DNA of 64,000 bases from Amanita rubescens. Taxonomy: Eukaryota; Basidiomycota; Agaricomycetes; Agaricales; Amanitaceae. The stretch covers positions 124,001 to 188,000 of the forward strand of contig WION01000042.1 in the NCBI GenBank assembly GCA_015039365.1, given 5' to 3'. Of this stretch, positions 52,536 through 63,545 are shown piece after piece. Positions within the stretch are counted from its first letter, which is position 1. Every line of letters begins with the position of its first letter. The notes beneath the pieces are model-generated. The model ran no database searches and was not told where the DNA came from. It saw only the letters and a program-made list of their open reading frames with translations. The position numbers and the translations under genes were made by a program.

Positions 52536-54338
52536 CGCTCTCACCTCCCATCATTCACCATTGCTCCACGACAATCTAAAAGTACCCCTCCGAATAACGC
52601 CAAACGAAGCCCCCTTGACCATCTCTATTATCTCGACGAACATTCCATTCATTGGGATAAACGAGAAAATGGCTGGTGTTATACCGCTTCAGGAAGACCC
52701 GTACCAGCTCACCAGTTTTGGGTAAAACAAAAACTTAAAAGACCGCCAAATCAATCCTTCCCATTCGAAGGAGGATTATACCTAAACGAACGTAAACTTG
52801 CCTTTCACGAAAGCAGTAAACGTTGGTACGCCACTGAATCGGAAACGGGAGAAGAACCGTACTTTATTAGAGACGAATATTTCGAAGGAGAACCCTTCGT
52901 AGGAGGAAAAGAGGAGTTATCACGAACCGCGCTACAACGTTGGAAGAAAGCAAACGAACCAGAGACCGTAATCACTAGTCAAGAAACTCCCATCGTATCA
53001 CCACACGTTCATTACAGAGAAAGCGCCGAACCGTCAGGAGAGTCCGATAAAGAAGACGATAAAGATTCCTTCTCTGAACAAGAGAAAGAAGAAGAATCCC
53101 AGGATAAACTCGAATACGCACCTGGAACCGAAGACGTTGTTATACCCACAGTTGAACAACGAATTGAAGACGAAACCTCAGCTCAACTCATCGCCTCCTT
53201 ATCCCTTGTAACCGAATCAAGACTCGAAGCTACACGACCCGCACCATTACTCCCTGTTACTTTTCCATATTTGTCTACCCCACCAATCAATCCATTTCCC
53301 TCTAGGAAAGGAAAAGAACGAGATATGAGTGGATCTGGATCAGGACCCCAGACCGAACCAAGGTCAGATCTACCGAAGATCAAACCTCCTAAACCGTTCG
53401 AAGGAGATCGAAAATATCTTAATCCGTTCATAGCGAAAGCCGAATTATTCATGAAAATGAATAAAATGACGGATGCCCAAGATAAGATACAGTTTATTAT
53501 GTATCATATTGACGGCAACGCTCAACAATGGCGCGACAACAAAATAACTGAATATGATGCCGAAACGACAAAATACGCCGACTATGACGCTTTCATTAAA
53601 GAACTAAAAGAAGATTGGGGACAAGTAGACGAAGCAGGACTAGCCATGCACAGATTACTCACATGGAGAAAACTCCCGAAGCAATCAATTAATCAATATA
53701 TCGCGCGAGTCGATCGAGATATCAATTTAGCCAAAATCACCGATGATACAACGAAATGTCATCTCCTAGTTTTGGGATTACCAAACACCTTACGAGAAAA
53801 ACTACGACTAGGAGGTGCCCCGACAACTTATAAATCATTACGAACTCGTATCCTTGACATAGAAGTAGCAAACACATTATTCTCCACTTTTGGCCGAGTT
53901 AAAGAAATTGATGACAAAATGGAAGTCGACGAGGCCATATTAGAATTGAACCAACAAGCGCGACGAATGCAGATTGCGGAAACCTCCATGGATTGGGTAA
54001 AAACTGCTGTATGTTATGGATGTGGAAAAACAGGACACTTAATCTCGGATTGCCCTAATCCAAAAAAGAAACGACAAAAGCTTGGGAATTCGCAAAGAAG
54101 GGCAGCCCCTAGAGGACAATTTCGAGGAAAACCACGAGGACGAAACAGTAACCGCAACAAAGGGCAAGGAAAAGGAAAAAGAATCAGAGTGCTGGATGCA
54201 GATAGCGAAGAAGACGGCTCGTCAAGTGAAGAATCCGACAGCGAAAACGATGAAAACCAGAGAATCGCCGTCATACGAGAAATGGCGAAAACATTACCAT
54301 GCAGTGCCCGCCGAAAACTGAACAAGAAGGGTTTTTAG
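52536..54338 (+). CDS. Gag of chromovirus D with upstream extension
   Basis: 601-codon open frame as in the other copies, although a short GSG insertion and compensating deletions have changed the interior. The homologous Gag ATG is at 53325. The zinc knuckle CYGCGKTGHLISDC is kept, and GGGTTTT abuts the stop. One ATG has appeared in the upstream part (near 52677). Confidence 0.85.
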   Translation, partial: RSHLPSFTIAPRQSKSTPPNNAKRSPLDHLYYLDEHSIHWDKRENGWCYTASGRPVPAHQFWVKQKLKRPPNQSFPFEGGLYLNERKLAFHESSKRWYATESETGEEPYFIRDEYFEGEPFVGGKEELSRTALQRWKKANEPETVITSQETPIVSPHVHYRESAEPSGESDKEDDKDSFSEQEKEEESQDKLEYAPGTEDVVIPTVEQRIEDETSAQLIASLSLVTESRLEATRPAPLLPVTFPYLSTPPINPFPSRKGKERDMSGSGSGPQTEPRSDLPKIKPPKPFEGDRKYLNPFIAKAELFMKMNKMTDAQDKIQFIMYHIDGNAQQWRDNKITEYDAETTKYADYDAFIKELKEDWGQVDEAGLAMHRLLTWRKLPKQSINQYIARVDRDINLAKITDDTTKCHLLVLGLPNTLREKLRLGGAPTTYKSLRTRILDIEVANTLFSTFGRVKEIDDKMEVDEAILELNQQARRMQIAETSMDWVKTAVCYGCGKTGHLISDCPNPKKKRQKLGNSQRRAAPRGQFRGKPRGRNSNRNKGQGKGKRIRVLDADSEEDGSSSEESDSENDENQRIAVIREMAKTLPCSARRKLNKKGF

Positions 54339-54402
54339 AACGAGACGACGATGAATCAGCGTCCGTCGTCTCCGAAGACGAACAATTATGTATAAATGGT
54401 GT
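54339..54402 (+). pseudogene. Start of pol of chromovirus D
   Basis: The first codons of pol after the frameshift site, matching copy C, cut by the hAT-type insertion whose duplicated target begins at 54403. Confidence 0.8.
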
Positions 54403-54563
54403 AACAGTATTAGTGATGGGAAAGCTCTGCTAGGCTCAGCTCCGGCTAAGCTTAGTCACCGGAGCCGATTTTTCGGCTCAGCTCAGCTCCCAGAGCTGGC
54501 TATAGCCGGCTCTGGCTATGATTTTCAAGCAACCCCCAGGTAATGCCTCCTCAAGCCTTTTAG

Positions 54564-54840
54564 GCATTTAGGATGCTTCGTTTCGCTTATTACTTGCATT
54601 AAGAGGGTTGGGGGGTGGTGGCTGCATGACTGGAAGTCAGGGTAGGGTCTGGGCACAAGGTGAGTAAAGATTTGATCATATCTCAGCCATTTCTTGACGG
54701 ATTCCCTTTAATATAGGATCATCTGAAAGCCCTTTCCAAGCATATTCTCGACGTCTTAACCGTTTGGCACCGCGCGCACTCGATCCTACCCGTTAAGATG
54801 ATTTGATGGCAAAGCTGACTCATATCATATGTTCTTTTCA
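54564..54840. repeat. Left long TIR of the MULE (outer part)
   Basis: Inverted match to the right TIR at 59598-59950, starting GCATTTAGGATGCTTCG. The TIR continues at 55546-55605 after a 705-bp insertion. I could not find a clear target duplication next to it. Confidence 0.75.
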
Positions 54841-55545
54841 TCATGTCCCCCCCATTTCTCGGCGCTTTTGCTTCAATCTTGGACCATTTAGAAGCGATTT
54901 TGGCCTTCTTTCTCGTCGCATTGACCGCTTGATGCGGCGCGCTTTCGTTCTTTCGCTATTCATCAATCTTTCCTTCAAAACTATTTTTATCATATGCCAT
55001 CCATTTCTCAATGGTTTTACCTCAATCCTGCACCATTTAGAAGTGCTTTTCACTCTATGTCTCAACTCAGTGACCACTTTATGCTCTGCAAATTCATTGT
55101 CTCATTATTCACAAATCTGTATACACAGTACTGGTTTTTCCTCATGTAGGTCCAGTTTTGCATGTAATTCTATCAAATTCACATAGATTTAAGTTATTTC
55201 CATTGGAATTTCAAGCTATGAGTTGACTGTGATAAAATAGGCTAGGTATCATTATGTCTCATTACTGTAATTACCCATCCTGGCCAAAAGTGCTTGCAAT
55301 GCATTAAGTTGCCTATGTGTTGATAAAATGCTTCTAAATGCGACATAATTGGAGTGAAACTGACCATAAATGAGTGAGATATGACCCCAGAAGCATGTAA
55401 AATACAATTTGAATGAAAGATTGATGAATAGCAAAAGAACGAAAGCGCGCCGCATCAAGCGGTCAATGCGACGAGAAAGAGGGCCAAAATCGCTTCTAAA
55501 TGGTCCAAGATTGAAGCAAAAGCGCCGAGAAATGGGGGGGACATG
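54841..55545. mobile_element. 705-bp palindromic-ended element inside the MULE TIR
   Basis: Arms of about 150 bp, nearly identical and inverted (CATGTCCCCCCCATTTCTCGG at the left, complement at 55525-55545). At the matching place the right TIR of the MULE has only CATGTCCCCC, so this is an extra insertion. No coding capacity; the open frames inside are shadows of the arms. Confidence 0.7.
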
Positions 55546-55980
55546 AGTGAACGCTATCCACCCTACGAATTTTACGCATCACGTGACCTCGGCAACTTCC
55601 GCATGCCCACGAGTGAGCGAGACGTCGGCGTCAGAGAAACCATCCGCCCAAGACCTCAAGTCCTCTTCGGCTCTTCCAGGCGGTAACCTCTCAGTCAGTG
55701 CGTTATACTCGGTGTCAATCCACAAACTTGGCAGATCAAATGAGGGCTACTATCCGACTGCTAGTATAGTTGCACGCCGGTGATCTCGGTGTTTCATCGG
55801 ACTTGGGGGAAGAAATCAGCGGTGAAGCCCCTAACAGGTATGTACCTCGAGTTGCACACACATCGCTGATGAATATATGGTAGGATCACTTCTCACAGTT
55901 GAGTATCTAAGTATCTGAGCCCTACTAGTCGCAGTCTGTCGTCCGAGTCCGACGTGATCATATTCCAAGGAGTCACGCAG

Positions 55981-58900
55981 CTAAGTGCGTTCCCCAAACT
56001 GATATCCCATCGTATTCCTCATTCGTCTATTTGCCACACGATCTCCAGGTTTACCCCACGTATTGTCCCGAATCCTTCCAGTTTCCTCTGCCCGACGAAT
56101 ATCAGTCACGAAATGACATACATCGCCTCCCAAGTCTCGGTCTCGCACGGACTTCATCCATATCCCGTTACGGTATTTTAATTGTGCTTCAATCAAGTCA
56201 GCAGCTTTCCGGAAGCTGTTAGCGCGGTCTTGCAGATCACGAACAAGTCTGTCGTGCTGTAGACAAGAGTTAGGTGGGAACCTAGCAATCGGAGTACTAG
56301 TACGTACCTCCTCTTCTTCGCCTTCGCTTCCATATGTTAATGGTGACGAGCCACGAGTAGTCACAGCTACTGCATCAACACACCCATTGGGAGTCGGTGA
56401 TGACGGTTCAGAGTCCATGGTGAGATCTATGACTGATTTATTATTGTTCCCGGAGGACTCCACTAATCTTCGTTTCATTGCAGGGATGTCATCTTCGGAC
56501 TGCTCCCCTATGTTTGCAGACAGCCGCCGTTTAGCTAAGGCTTCCGACACGCCACCCTCAACTACTCAATATCAGCCACAATCCAGGCGTGATTTACTGT
56601 AGTGGCCCGCACCTATGTGGTCATCACCATCTGAAATGGTGCCAGGGTCTCGTGATAAGGCTATAGCTGGTAAGTTATCACCTTTTGCGACAAGGGAGGG
56701 ATGCTGATAGATAGGTTTTACCCGCCTGCGGATCACTTCACGCCAGAAATGCGCAGGTGGCGGCTCGACCGCCTGAACGAGGTGCTTGCAAAGGTGATGA
56801 CGGTCGTATTTTTGTCGACCACAGGTACAAGTCCAATCGGCCACACTTGTAACATACTGCCGATTGCTTACTTGCACCTTTTCCAGTTTTTTCCATGCTG
56901 TCTTGAAATATTTTTGGTACGTGGTTAATTGCTTTGACCTCCCCCGCCGGTAATGATCCTCAATGATTTCTGCACGTGCCATGTATGCGGGAGTGACTTT
57001 ATGGATTAAAATCCATACAAGCTGGTCTAAGCGGGGGTGAACAAATCGATGTAGGTGGTCGTGCTTCAATTGACGCCAGAAGTTCTCTACATTCATGGTT
57101 GTACGCAGCCGTGAGATGTACGGCGTTGTTGATCGGGCCCAGAGTCGCCACATTTTTGGTGAGTACCAGCAAGCCCATAGGTAACCCCATACTTCTCGCA
57201 GACCACGGATGTGACAAAACTGATACATTTCGTAAACAGAATTGCGTCGGATCTCTTTGGCAGTCCGGACGCCATCACGTTCAGGAAATACTGGGTGTAG
57301 GCAGAAGTGGCGAGTAAAAAGGTGGAGGATCTGGCGACGATGGGCAGCTGGACAAAACACATAGTCTAGATCCGGAGAGAGGGTTTCACCAGCATCTAGT
57401 AGCCAGTCAGGTGCATCCTCCATTTCACTTTCCTTGTCATTGCGCAAGTATTGATCTACCTGCTTCAGGATTTCTCCGTCCTCGCCCTCGTCATCCTCGT
57501 CATCAAGGGCTGGCCCTGGACAGTCGGAACCAGCTGCATTCATTAGTGCATCACTTGGCTCTGCGTGGAATGGCTTGGATGGAAGAGGAATAACTGAGCG
57601 TACAATACCGTTGAGCCGAATGGTCAGCCGTGGTCCACTCTCCTTTGGTTCAGGAGCAATATTCTGAGGCATCCCTTGTAGTCTGACAGTGAGGCGGGGA
57701 AGCATCTTCGTCATGGTGGTTGTGTTCTAATAAAATTGTATCTGATTTAGCGAAGTACTAATGTGCAACACCAGTATTATTATCACGTACAGGCTGATGT
57801 CCCTTTGCTTGCGCAGATGGGACAAATGTTTCATCTATCCAATCAAACTCTTTTTTGGCCTCGAGAGCATCATAGTGCTTTGGACGCCGTCGAAGAATTG
57901 AAAGTCGTGTCTTGACTGCCCGTAAACAATGCCAAAAGCAAAGCTGATGCTTTGCCTCAGGGTATACAGTGAGAAAGGCATTGATCTCTGACAAGTCTTT
58001 GTCAGTTAATGTGATCAATGCACGGAGGTTCCAGGTATCCTTGACATATGAGAGAAGGTCCCTCAGATAACGTTCTTTTCCGCCTTCCTCTGTATCCCCT
58101 GAAGATTGAATCAACAGGTATCCAAGAGGACAGCCAGAGCCATAAGTCTCTCCCAGAAGGGCATAGACTTCAAAGCGACTCTTGTTTGTGTTCCCTAGTA
58201 GTAGCAGACTAAAATTAGGAATAACATCTGCAGAAAATTGAAAAACGCACAAGCAGAATCCAAAGATATCTCTCTTATTCTACCACCCCACCGACGCAAA
58301 ACCTCCTGGAGTACAAATGCAATGGCAACAAACCCCGGTTCATCATGCAAAGGAACAGGTGTAACAGTGTACCAAGTTGGACCGTGTGGGGTTGATGCCT
58401 CATTAATCAAAATCTTCGCTGACTTAACTTCATCTTCATCACGCTTCCATTTCTTGCTGACATGTTCCGACCACAGGTTATATATCGTCTTCCGGGAGAA
58501 CTTTGGCTGGGGATGCATTTGAAGGATTCCATCCCATAGCTAAGATAAAAAATGTGAGCATGATCTTTCAAACATCAATTCAACAATCTTACTTGTTGTG
58601 GTGTCAAGTTAGGGTTTTTATGGACAAAGTCACGAACATCTTTTGGCACATCAATATTCCAGTATGGAATATGATCATCCCTGTGTATCAGCTTCACGAG
58701 TGCCACAGTATCATTTGGAGACAGTACAATCTGTAGACGGCCATGACAATCAAATGCATCCATTGACTCCTTGTCACGTTGCTTTGCACCCTCCCGCTGC
58801 ACCTTTTGGGGTTTCTTCTGCCGATCCTTGTCTTGGGAACAAGAATAAATAAAACGGGAGAAGTCCATTCTCCGTGAATCATATCGGGAATAATAGCTAA

Positions 58901-59394
58901 ATTTGGCACTTAGATCATGTTATCGTGAGGTAAAGTACGCACATGAAACGGTACTTCATCTGCTCGCTGATACACTTGGTGAGCTCATCGGCCTTCTCCC
59001 GTAGGGTATTGCCTTCCAACGATCCAATACTAATGTTTGCCTCCAAAGATAGAACGCGGGACTCGGAGGCAGAGCTGAGCGACGCGAGGAATGCGTCTAA
59101 CGACAGACTCGAAAGGCTACGGCAACCCTGCAGGTCTTGATCGTCATCGAGATCCGCCCCTGCATCGGCTGGTGGCTGGTTTTCCTTATCGGATTTGGCA
59201 GCTTTCTTCTTGGCGTACACATCAGCAAGCCGTTGTGAACAATCCTTGCACGTCTTTGCATATCCGGAGCGTGTCTGTGTGAATTCCGATGCATTCAGGG
59301 GCTTAGTCTTTCGGCAAGTGCCACATTTCTGCGTGGGCGCGGGGCGGTCGTGTGTGGGCGCGCCAGGGGCTGAACCGAGGATTTGGCTAGCCAT
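55981..59394 (-). CDS. MULE transposase with FAR1-like, MULE and SWIM domains
   Basis: Multi-exon gene, start ATG at 59394. N-terminal zinc-ribbon-like pairs (CGTC, CKDC), then a FAR1-like DNA-binding region (RFIYSCSQDKDRQ; HRDDHIPYWNIDVPKDVRDF). The MULE catalytic domain follows: LDSAWNTNKSRFEVYALLGE across an intron at 58195-58250, then TLTDKDLSEINAF and PEAKHQLCFWHCLRAVKTRL. Further on is TTMNVENFWRQLKHDHLHRF, then the SWIM zinc finger WTCTCGRQKYDRHHLCKH near 56810, and an acidic plus charged C-terminal exon (55981 to about 56550). Introns also lie near 57725-57772, 58550 and 58870-58930. I saw no stop in the joined domains. Exon ends at both termini are approximate. Confidence 0.8.
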
Positions 59395-59597
59395 CTAGAT
59401 CTGAGAAGTCGAGAAGCACTCCCAAAAAGGCAGGAGCAGTAACATAATTTGGTACGCATTCAGGTGTCCAACGTCATTCAATATAATCTAGTCTCACACG
59501 AACATGTTATGCTCCAGGTATATTTCCCCGCTGTTCCCCCTCCACCTCGTATGCTGGAACTCAGGCTTAGGCGGCGAGGGCGACGACGACGCGACAT

Positions 59598-59950
59598 TTG
59601 AGCATGCGGAAGTTGCCGAGGTCACGTGATGCGTAAAATTCGTAGGGTGGATAGCGTTCACTGGGGGACATGATGAAAAGAACATATGATATGAGTCAGC
59701 TTTGCCATCAAATCATCTTAACGGGTAGGATCGAGTGCGCGCGGTGCCAAACGGTTAAGACGTCGAGAATATGCTTGGAAAGGGCTTTCAGATGATCCTA
59801 TATTAAAGGGAATCCGTCAAGAAATGGCTGAGATATGATCAAATCTTTACTCACCTTGTGCCCAGACCCTACCCTGACTTCCAGTCATGCAGCCACCACC
59901 CCCCAACCCTCTTAATGCAAGTAATAAGCGAAACGAAGCATCCTAAATGC
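59598..59950. repeat. Right long TIR of the MULE
   Basis: About 353 bp, inverted match to 54564-54840 plus 55546-55605, without the 705-bp insertion. Confidence 0.78.
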
Positions 59951-60140
59951 TTAAATGATGCAGGGGAGCTTTACTCGAGGCAGGGGGTTTACCTGTGCAT
60001 TAGTACTGGGACCTCAGCTATAGCCGGCTCTAGCCGGCCATAGCTGGCTTTGAAAATTCGGCTCCAGCTCAGCTCCTGATCGGCTCGGCTAATGCTCTGA
60101 GCCGGCTATAGCTGAGCCGTTTTACAACACTAAACAGTAT

Positions 60141-62076
60141 CCTCTATATCCAGAAATAAAATCACCATTCCCATTACCAAATGTTTGAATCTGAAAACTG
60201 CTGAAACCAAAGCCCTTATCGACTCAGGCGCGCAAGGAAAATTCGTCGATAGCTCACTCGTCAATTGGAACAAAATCACTCGCTTAAAGAAACCCATCCC
60301 AGTGCGAAATGTGGATGGAACAAACAACAAGTCTGGAGACATACGGTATAAAATCCAGATAAGCTATAACATTGAAGACAACTGGTTTAGAGACTGGTTT
60401 TATGTCACACGACTAGGTGATCAACAACTGATACTAGGATTACCTTGGCTCCGAGAAATCAACCCCAGAATAGATTGGTCTGAAGGAACAGTTAGATTCC
60501 CCGATGGTAGGAAGATCGATCCGGAAGAGAAAACTATGTTTGAAGACGACGAAGAAACCGAAATGTATCTTCGGTATATCCAAAAAGAAGAAGAATTGAA
60601 CGCAGATGAGGACGAAGATCTCGAGACTGATCACCTTTGGATCCAAGCAAAAACATCAGCGTCTCAAGCACTCGCACATGAACATGAAGACAAATCTACG
60701 AAAGTAGAATTACCCCCTGAATACGATAAATGGAGAAAAGTTTTTGATAAACAGACGTCGGAATGATTTCCCATCTCACGACAATGGGATCATGCGATAG
60801 ATCTAAAAGAAGGATTTAAACCTAAAGTGGCGAAGAACTATCCGTTATCAATCCACGAGGAACAGCTAATGAATAAATGGGTCGACGAACAGCTCAAAAA
60901 AGGTTATATTCGACCATCACAATCTCCGCAAGCATCTCCTTTCTTTTATGTTGCAAAGAAAGAAAAAGGAGAGTTAAGACCCTGCCAAGATTACCGATAC
61001 ATCAATAGCTGGACAAAACGAAACGCCTACCCCCTTCCTTTAGTATCCGACTTATTATTAAAACTAAGAAAAGCAAAATACTTCTCCAAGTTAGACCTCC
61101 GATGGGGTTACAATAATGTGCAAATAAAGAAAGGCGACGAATGGAAAGCCGCGTTCACAACGAACCGTGGCCTCTTCGAACCTACCGTAATGCTCTTTGG
61201 ATTATGCAATTCACTGTCGACATTTCAAACGATGATGAACGAATACTTCCGTGATATGATAGCCGAAGGATGGCTAGTCGTCTACATTGACGACATGTTG
61301 ATATATGGAGCGAACGAGGAAGAAACGAGAGAGCGCACTAAGCAAGTCTTGCAACGGCTGAAAGAAAACGATCTGTTCCTGAAACTGGAAAAATGTAAAT
61401 TTGTCGCCAAGGAAGTTGAATTCCTTGGGATGATCGTCAAAGAAGGAAAGATCATGATGGACCCCATAAAACTCGCTGGAATCAGCAAATGGCCTGAACC
61501 GAAAACCGTTAAACAAATACGGTCATTTCTAGGGTTCGCGAACTTTTACAGGAAATTTATAGGAAACTACGCTGAAATAGTGGCTCCGCTCACGGAACTT
61601 ACAAAGAAAACAGTTCCCTTCCGATGGGATGCAGAATGTCAGAAAGCATTTGACACGTTAAAGGAGAAATTCCTAGAAGAACCGGTTCTAGTAATGCCAG
61701 ATCCGACGAAACCGTTTTTGTTAGAGACCGATGCGTCAAACTGGGCAGTAGGAGCCGTCCTAAAACAATGGGGATCTGACGGAGAACTGCACCCATGCGG
61801 ATTTATCAGTCATCGACTAAGCGATACCAAACAAAGATATCAAGTATGCGATCGCGAGTTATTAGCAATAAAGAAAGGGTTTGAAACCTGGAGACACCTT
61901 CTTAAAGGAAGCCTGCATACAATTATGATCCACTGTGATCATAAGAATCTATCATATTACAAACATCCGCAGAAGATGACCGCCAGACAATCACGCTGGT
62001 GGCAAGAAATCACGGAGTTTGATATCAAATTAGAACACGTCCCTGGATCAAAACTTATTCAGGCAGATGCTTTATC
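60141..62076 (+). pseudogene. Pol of chromovirus D, protease to RNase H
   Basis: Retropepsin (ALIDSGAQGKFVDSS near 60220), RT with YIDDMLIYG near 61285, and RNase H (LLETDASNWAVG near 61725). TGA at 60764-60766 replaces CGA of copy C. The frame is cut at 62076 within ADALS and runs a little into the following element. Confidence 0.92.
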
Positions 62077-63154
62077 TAGTGATTCAAGGTCCGGTCCGGT
62101 CCGGTTTTTTTTCCTTTTTTGGAAAGACCAAAACCGGACCGGTCTCAGGGTGTCCCTGATATCGAAAAGACCGGAACCGGACCGCTTAAGACCGCAAGAC
62201 CGGTCTTAATTTAAAAAAAAGACTGGTTAAGACCGGTCCAGGACTGGTCCTGATCTGGACCGGTCTTGGACTGGTCTGGACTGGTCTTGGACTGGTCTGG
62301 ACCAGTCCTTACATTAGTTTCTATGTCCCTATGTCTCCCATACAACAATTTAAAACTACAAAACTTCATAAATATCAATATGTTCCTAACCCTCACCCTC
62401 TCACACCCTCTCACACCCAGCTGCACTCAGATGAGCCACATAAAACCATTTTTGATGATGCCAGGAGACTGCCAAACATTGCCAAAGAGATTGCCAAAGA
62501 GATCACCAAAGAGAGAATGAAGCCCAGTGTTGCTGACCCTCACCCTCCCACTGCTCAGCTTGTCCCATTAGACCCCACTCCACCCCCTCACATCATCTCA
62601 CACCCAGTTGCACTCCAGATAAGCCACATTAAACCATTTTTAATGATGCCAGGAGACTGCCAAACATTGCCAAAGAGATTGCCAAAGAGATCACCAAAGA
62701 GAGAATGAAGCCCAGTGTTGCTGACCCTCACCCTCCCACTGTTCAACTATGTTCCATTGGATGTACTAGAGCATACCTAGATTAGTTAATTTCAGAATAC
62801 CTTACCTGGAGTGTTGCAACAACAGATGATTTCAAAATTCACATGTTATATATAACTTTTGACAAACTTTACTACTGTGAACTCAAATCTCAACTGTTTT
62901 TTATGTTTCAATACTCAAAAAAAAGCTAAAATATAGGAGAACATGACTGTGTTGGTCACATGTGACAATTAGCGGTCTAGGACCGGTCTAGACCGGTCTT
63001 TTGCGGTTTTTTTGATTTTAAAAATTTAAAAAGACCGGAACCGGACTGCCCTTGGACCTCCTAAGACCTGAGACTGCAGTCCGGTCCAAATCGGTCCTGG
63101 TCTGGTCCAGTTCCGGTCTTTTTCGGTCCTGAGAGACTGGAAATAGAAACACTA
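62077..63154. mobile_element. hAT-like non-autonomous element at the break of chromovirus D
   Basis: Ends TAGTGATTC and, inverted, TAGTGTTTC. The outer parts are rich in GGACCGG/CCGGTCC motifs in both orientations. No 8-bp duplication: GCTTTATC at the left, ACCTGAGA at the right. The right flank does not continue chromovirus D, so a deletion or recombination followed insertion. No transposase; the open frames inside are repeats. Confidence 0.65.
62411..62744. repeat. Two-copy tandem repeat inside the hAT-like element
   Basis: Two copies of about 146 bp (62411-62556 and 62598-62744) offset by about 188 bp, sharing CCAGGAGACTGCCAAACATT and the following sequence. Confidence 0.8.
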
Positions 63155-63170
63155 ACCTGAGATCAATTTT

Positions 63171-63545
63171 GTGAACCTCAGTGATGCGTCGAGTTCAGTT
63201 GATACTCTTGAAAGGCTGCTTCGGAAATGGAAACAAGGTACTACTTATTGGAAGAAGCTGACGCAGGAGGAGTTGAAACTACTGGAAGAAGAACGTGACG
63301 CTCAGATTGAGAATGGTGAAATTAAGGCACCCACGGCCCAACGCAAGCATTCTGATAAGGGGAAGAAGAGGAAATGTCATGATTCCGATCATGAAATGGA
63401 GGACAATTCTGGCCAGGATGACAATGATGATCGAGATTATGACGAGGATCTCACCAACGAAGTTGTTGGTAGCGAGCCTTGCCGACGCCAGCCGAAACGC
63501 ACCAAGAGGTGGGAATTAATGAAAACATCGATTCAAACGTACTGA
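63171..63545 (+). CDS. Unrecognised acidic, lysine-rich protein fragment
   Basis: Open frame of about 124 codons with no ATG at its start; it may be a terminal exon (TGTGAACCTCAG before it could be a splice acceptor). Content: a Trp/Lys/Glu-rich helix (RKWKQGTTYWKKL), a basic patch (KGKKRK) that could be a nuclear signal, and an acidic Asp/Glu stretch. It begins 17 bp after the hAT-like element and may be a gene truncated by that event. Function unknown. Confidence 0.4.
   Translation: MNLSDASSSVDTLERLLRKWKQGTTYWKKLTQEELKLLEEERDAQIENGEIKAPTAQRKHSDKGKKRKCHDSDHEMEDNSGQDDNDDRDYDEDLTNEVVGSEPCRRQPKRTKRWELMKTSIQTY

Larger units (their letters stand above)
54411..60132. mobile_element. 5.7-kb hAT-type element containing a MULE
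   Basis: Bounded by the 8-bp duplication AACAGTAT (54403-54410 and 60133-60140). Ends are TAGTGATGGGAAA and, inverted, TAGTGTTGTAAAA. The outer 120 bp on both sides are packed with AGCCGG/CCGGCT and GAGCTGAGC-like motifs. Removing it restores pol of D. The interior carries no hAT transposase but a MULE transposase gene flanked by long inverted repeats, so a MULE seems to have landed in a non-autonomous hAT-type element. Confidence 0.8.
51266..62076 (+). mobile_element. Chromovirus D (Ty3/gypsy), interrupted and 3'-truncated
   Basis: Plus-strand copy of the family of A-C. The 5' LTR (51266-52498) is interrupted by an 801-bp hAT-type element. Gag is at 52536-54338. Pol is interrupted by a 5.7-kb hAT-type element at 54411 and resumes at 60141. 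Pol carries a TGA at 60764-60766 and stops abruptly at 62076 in the RNase H/integrase linker, where a third hAT-like element begins. Integrase, ORF3 and the 3' LTR are absent from the window. Confidence 0.93.

Noticed and set aside
54555..59965. A 9-bp target duplication for the MULE
   Set aside because: CTTTTAGG and CTTAAATG next to the TIRs agree at only five of eight positions, so I do not claim it.
62266..62708. Two open frames in the third hAT-like element
   Set aside because: They arise from the tandem duplication; the peptide is simply repeated with no domain.
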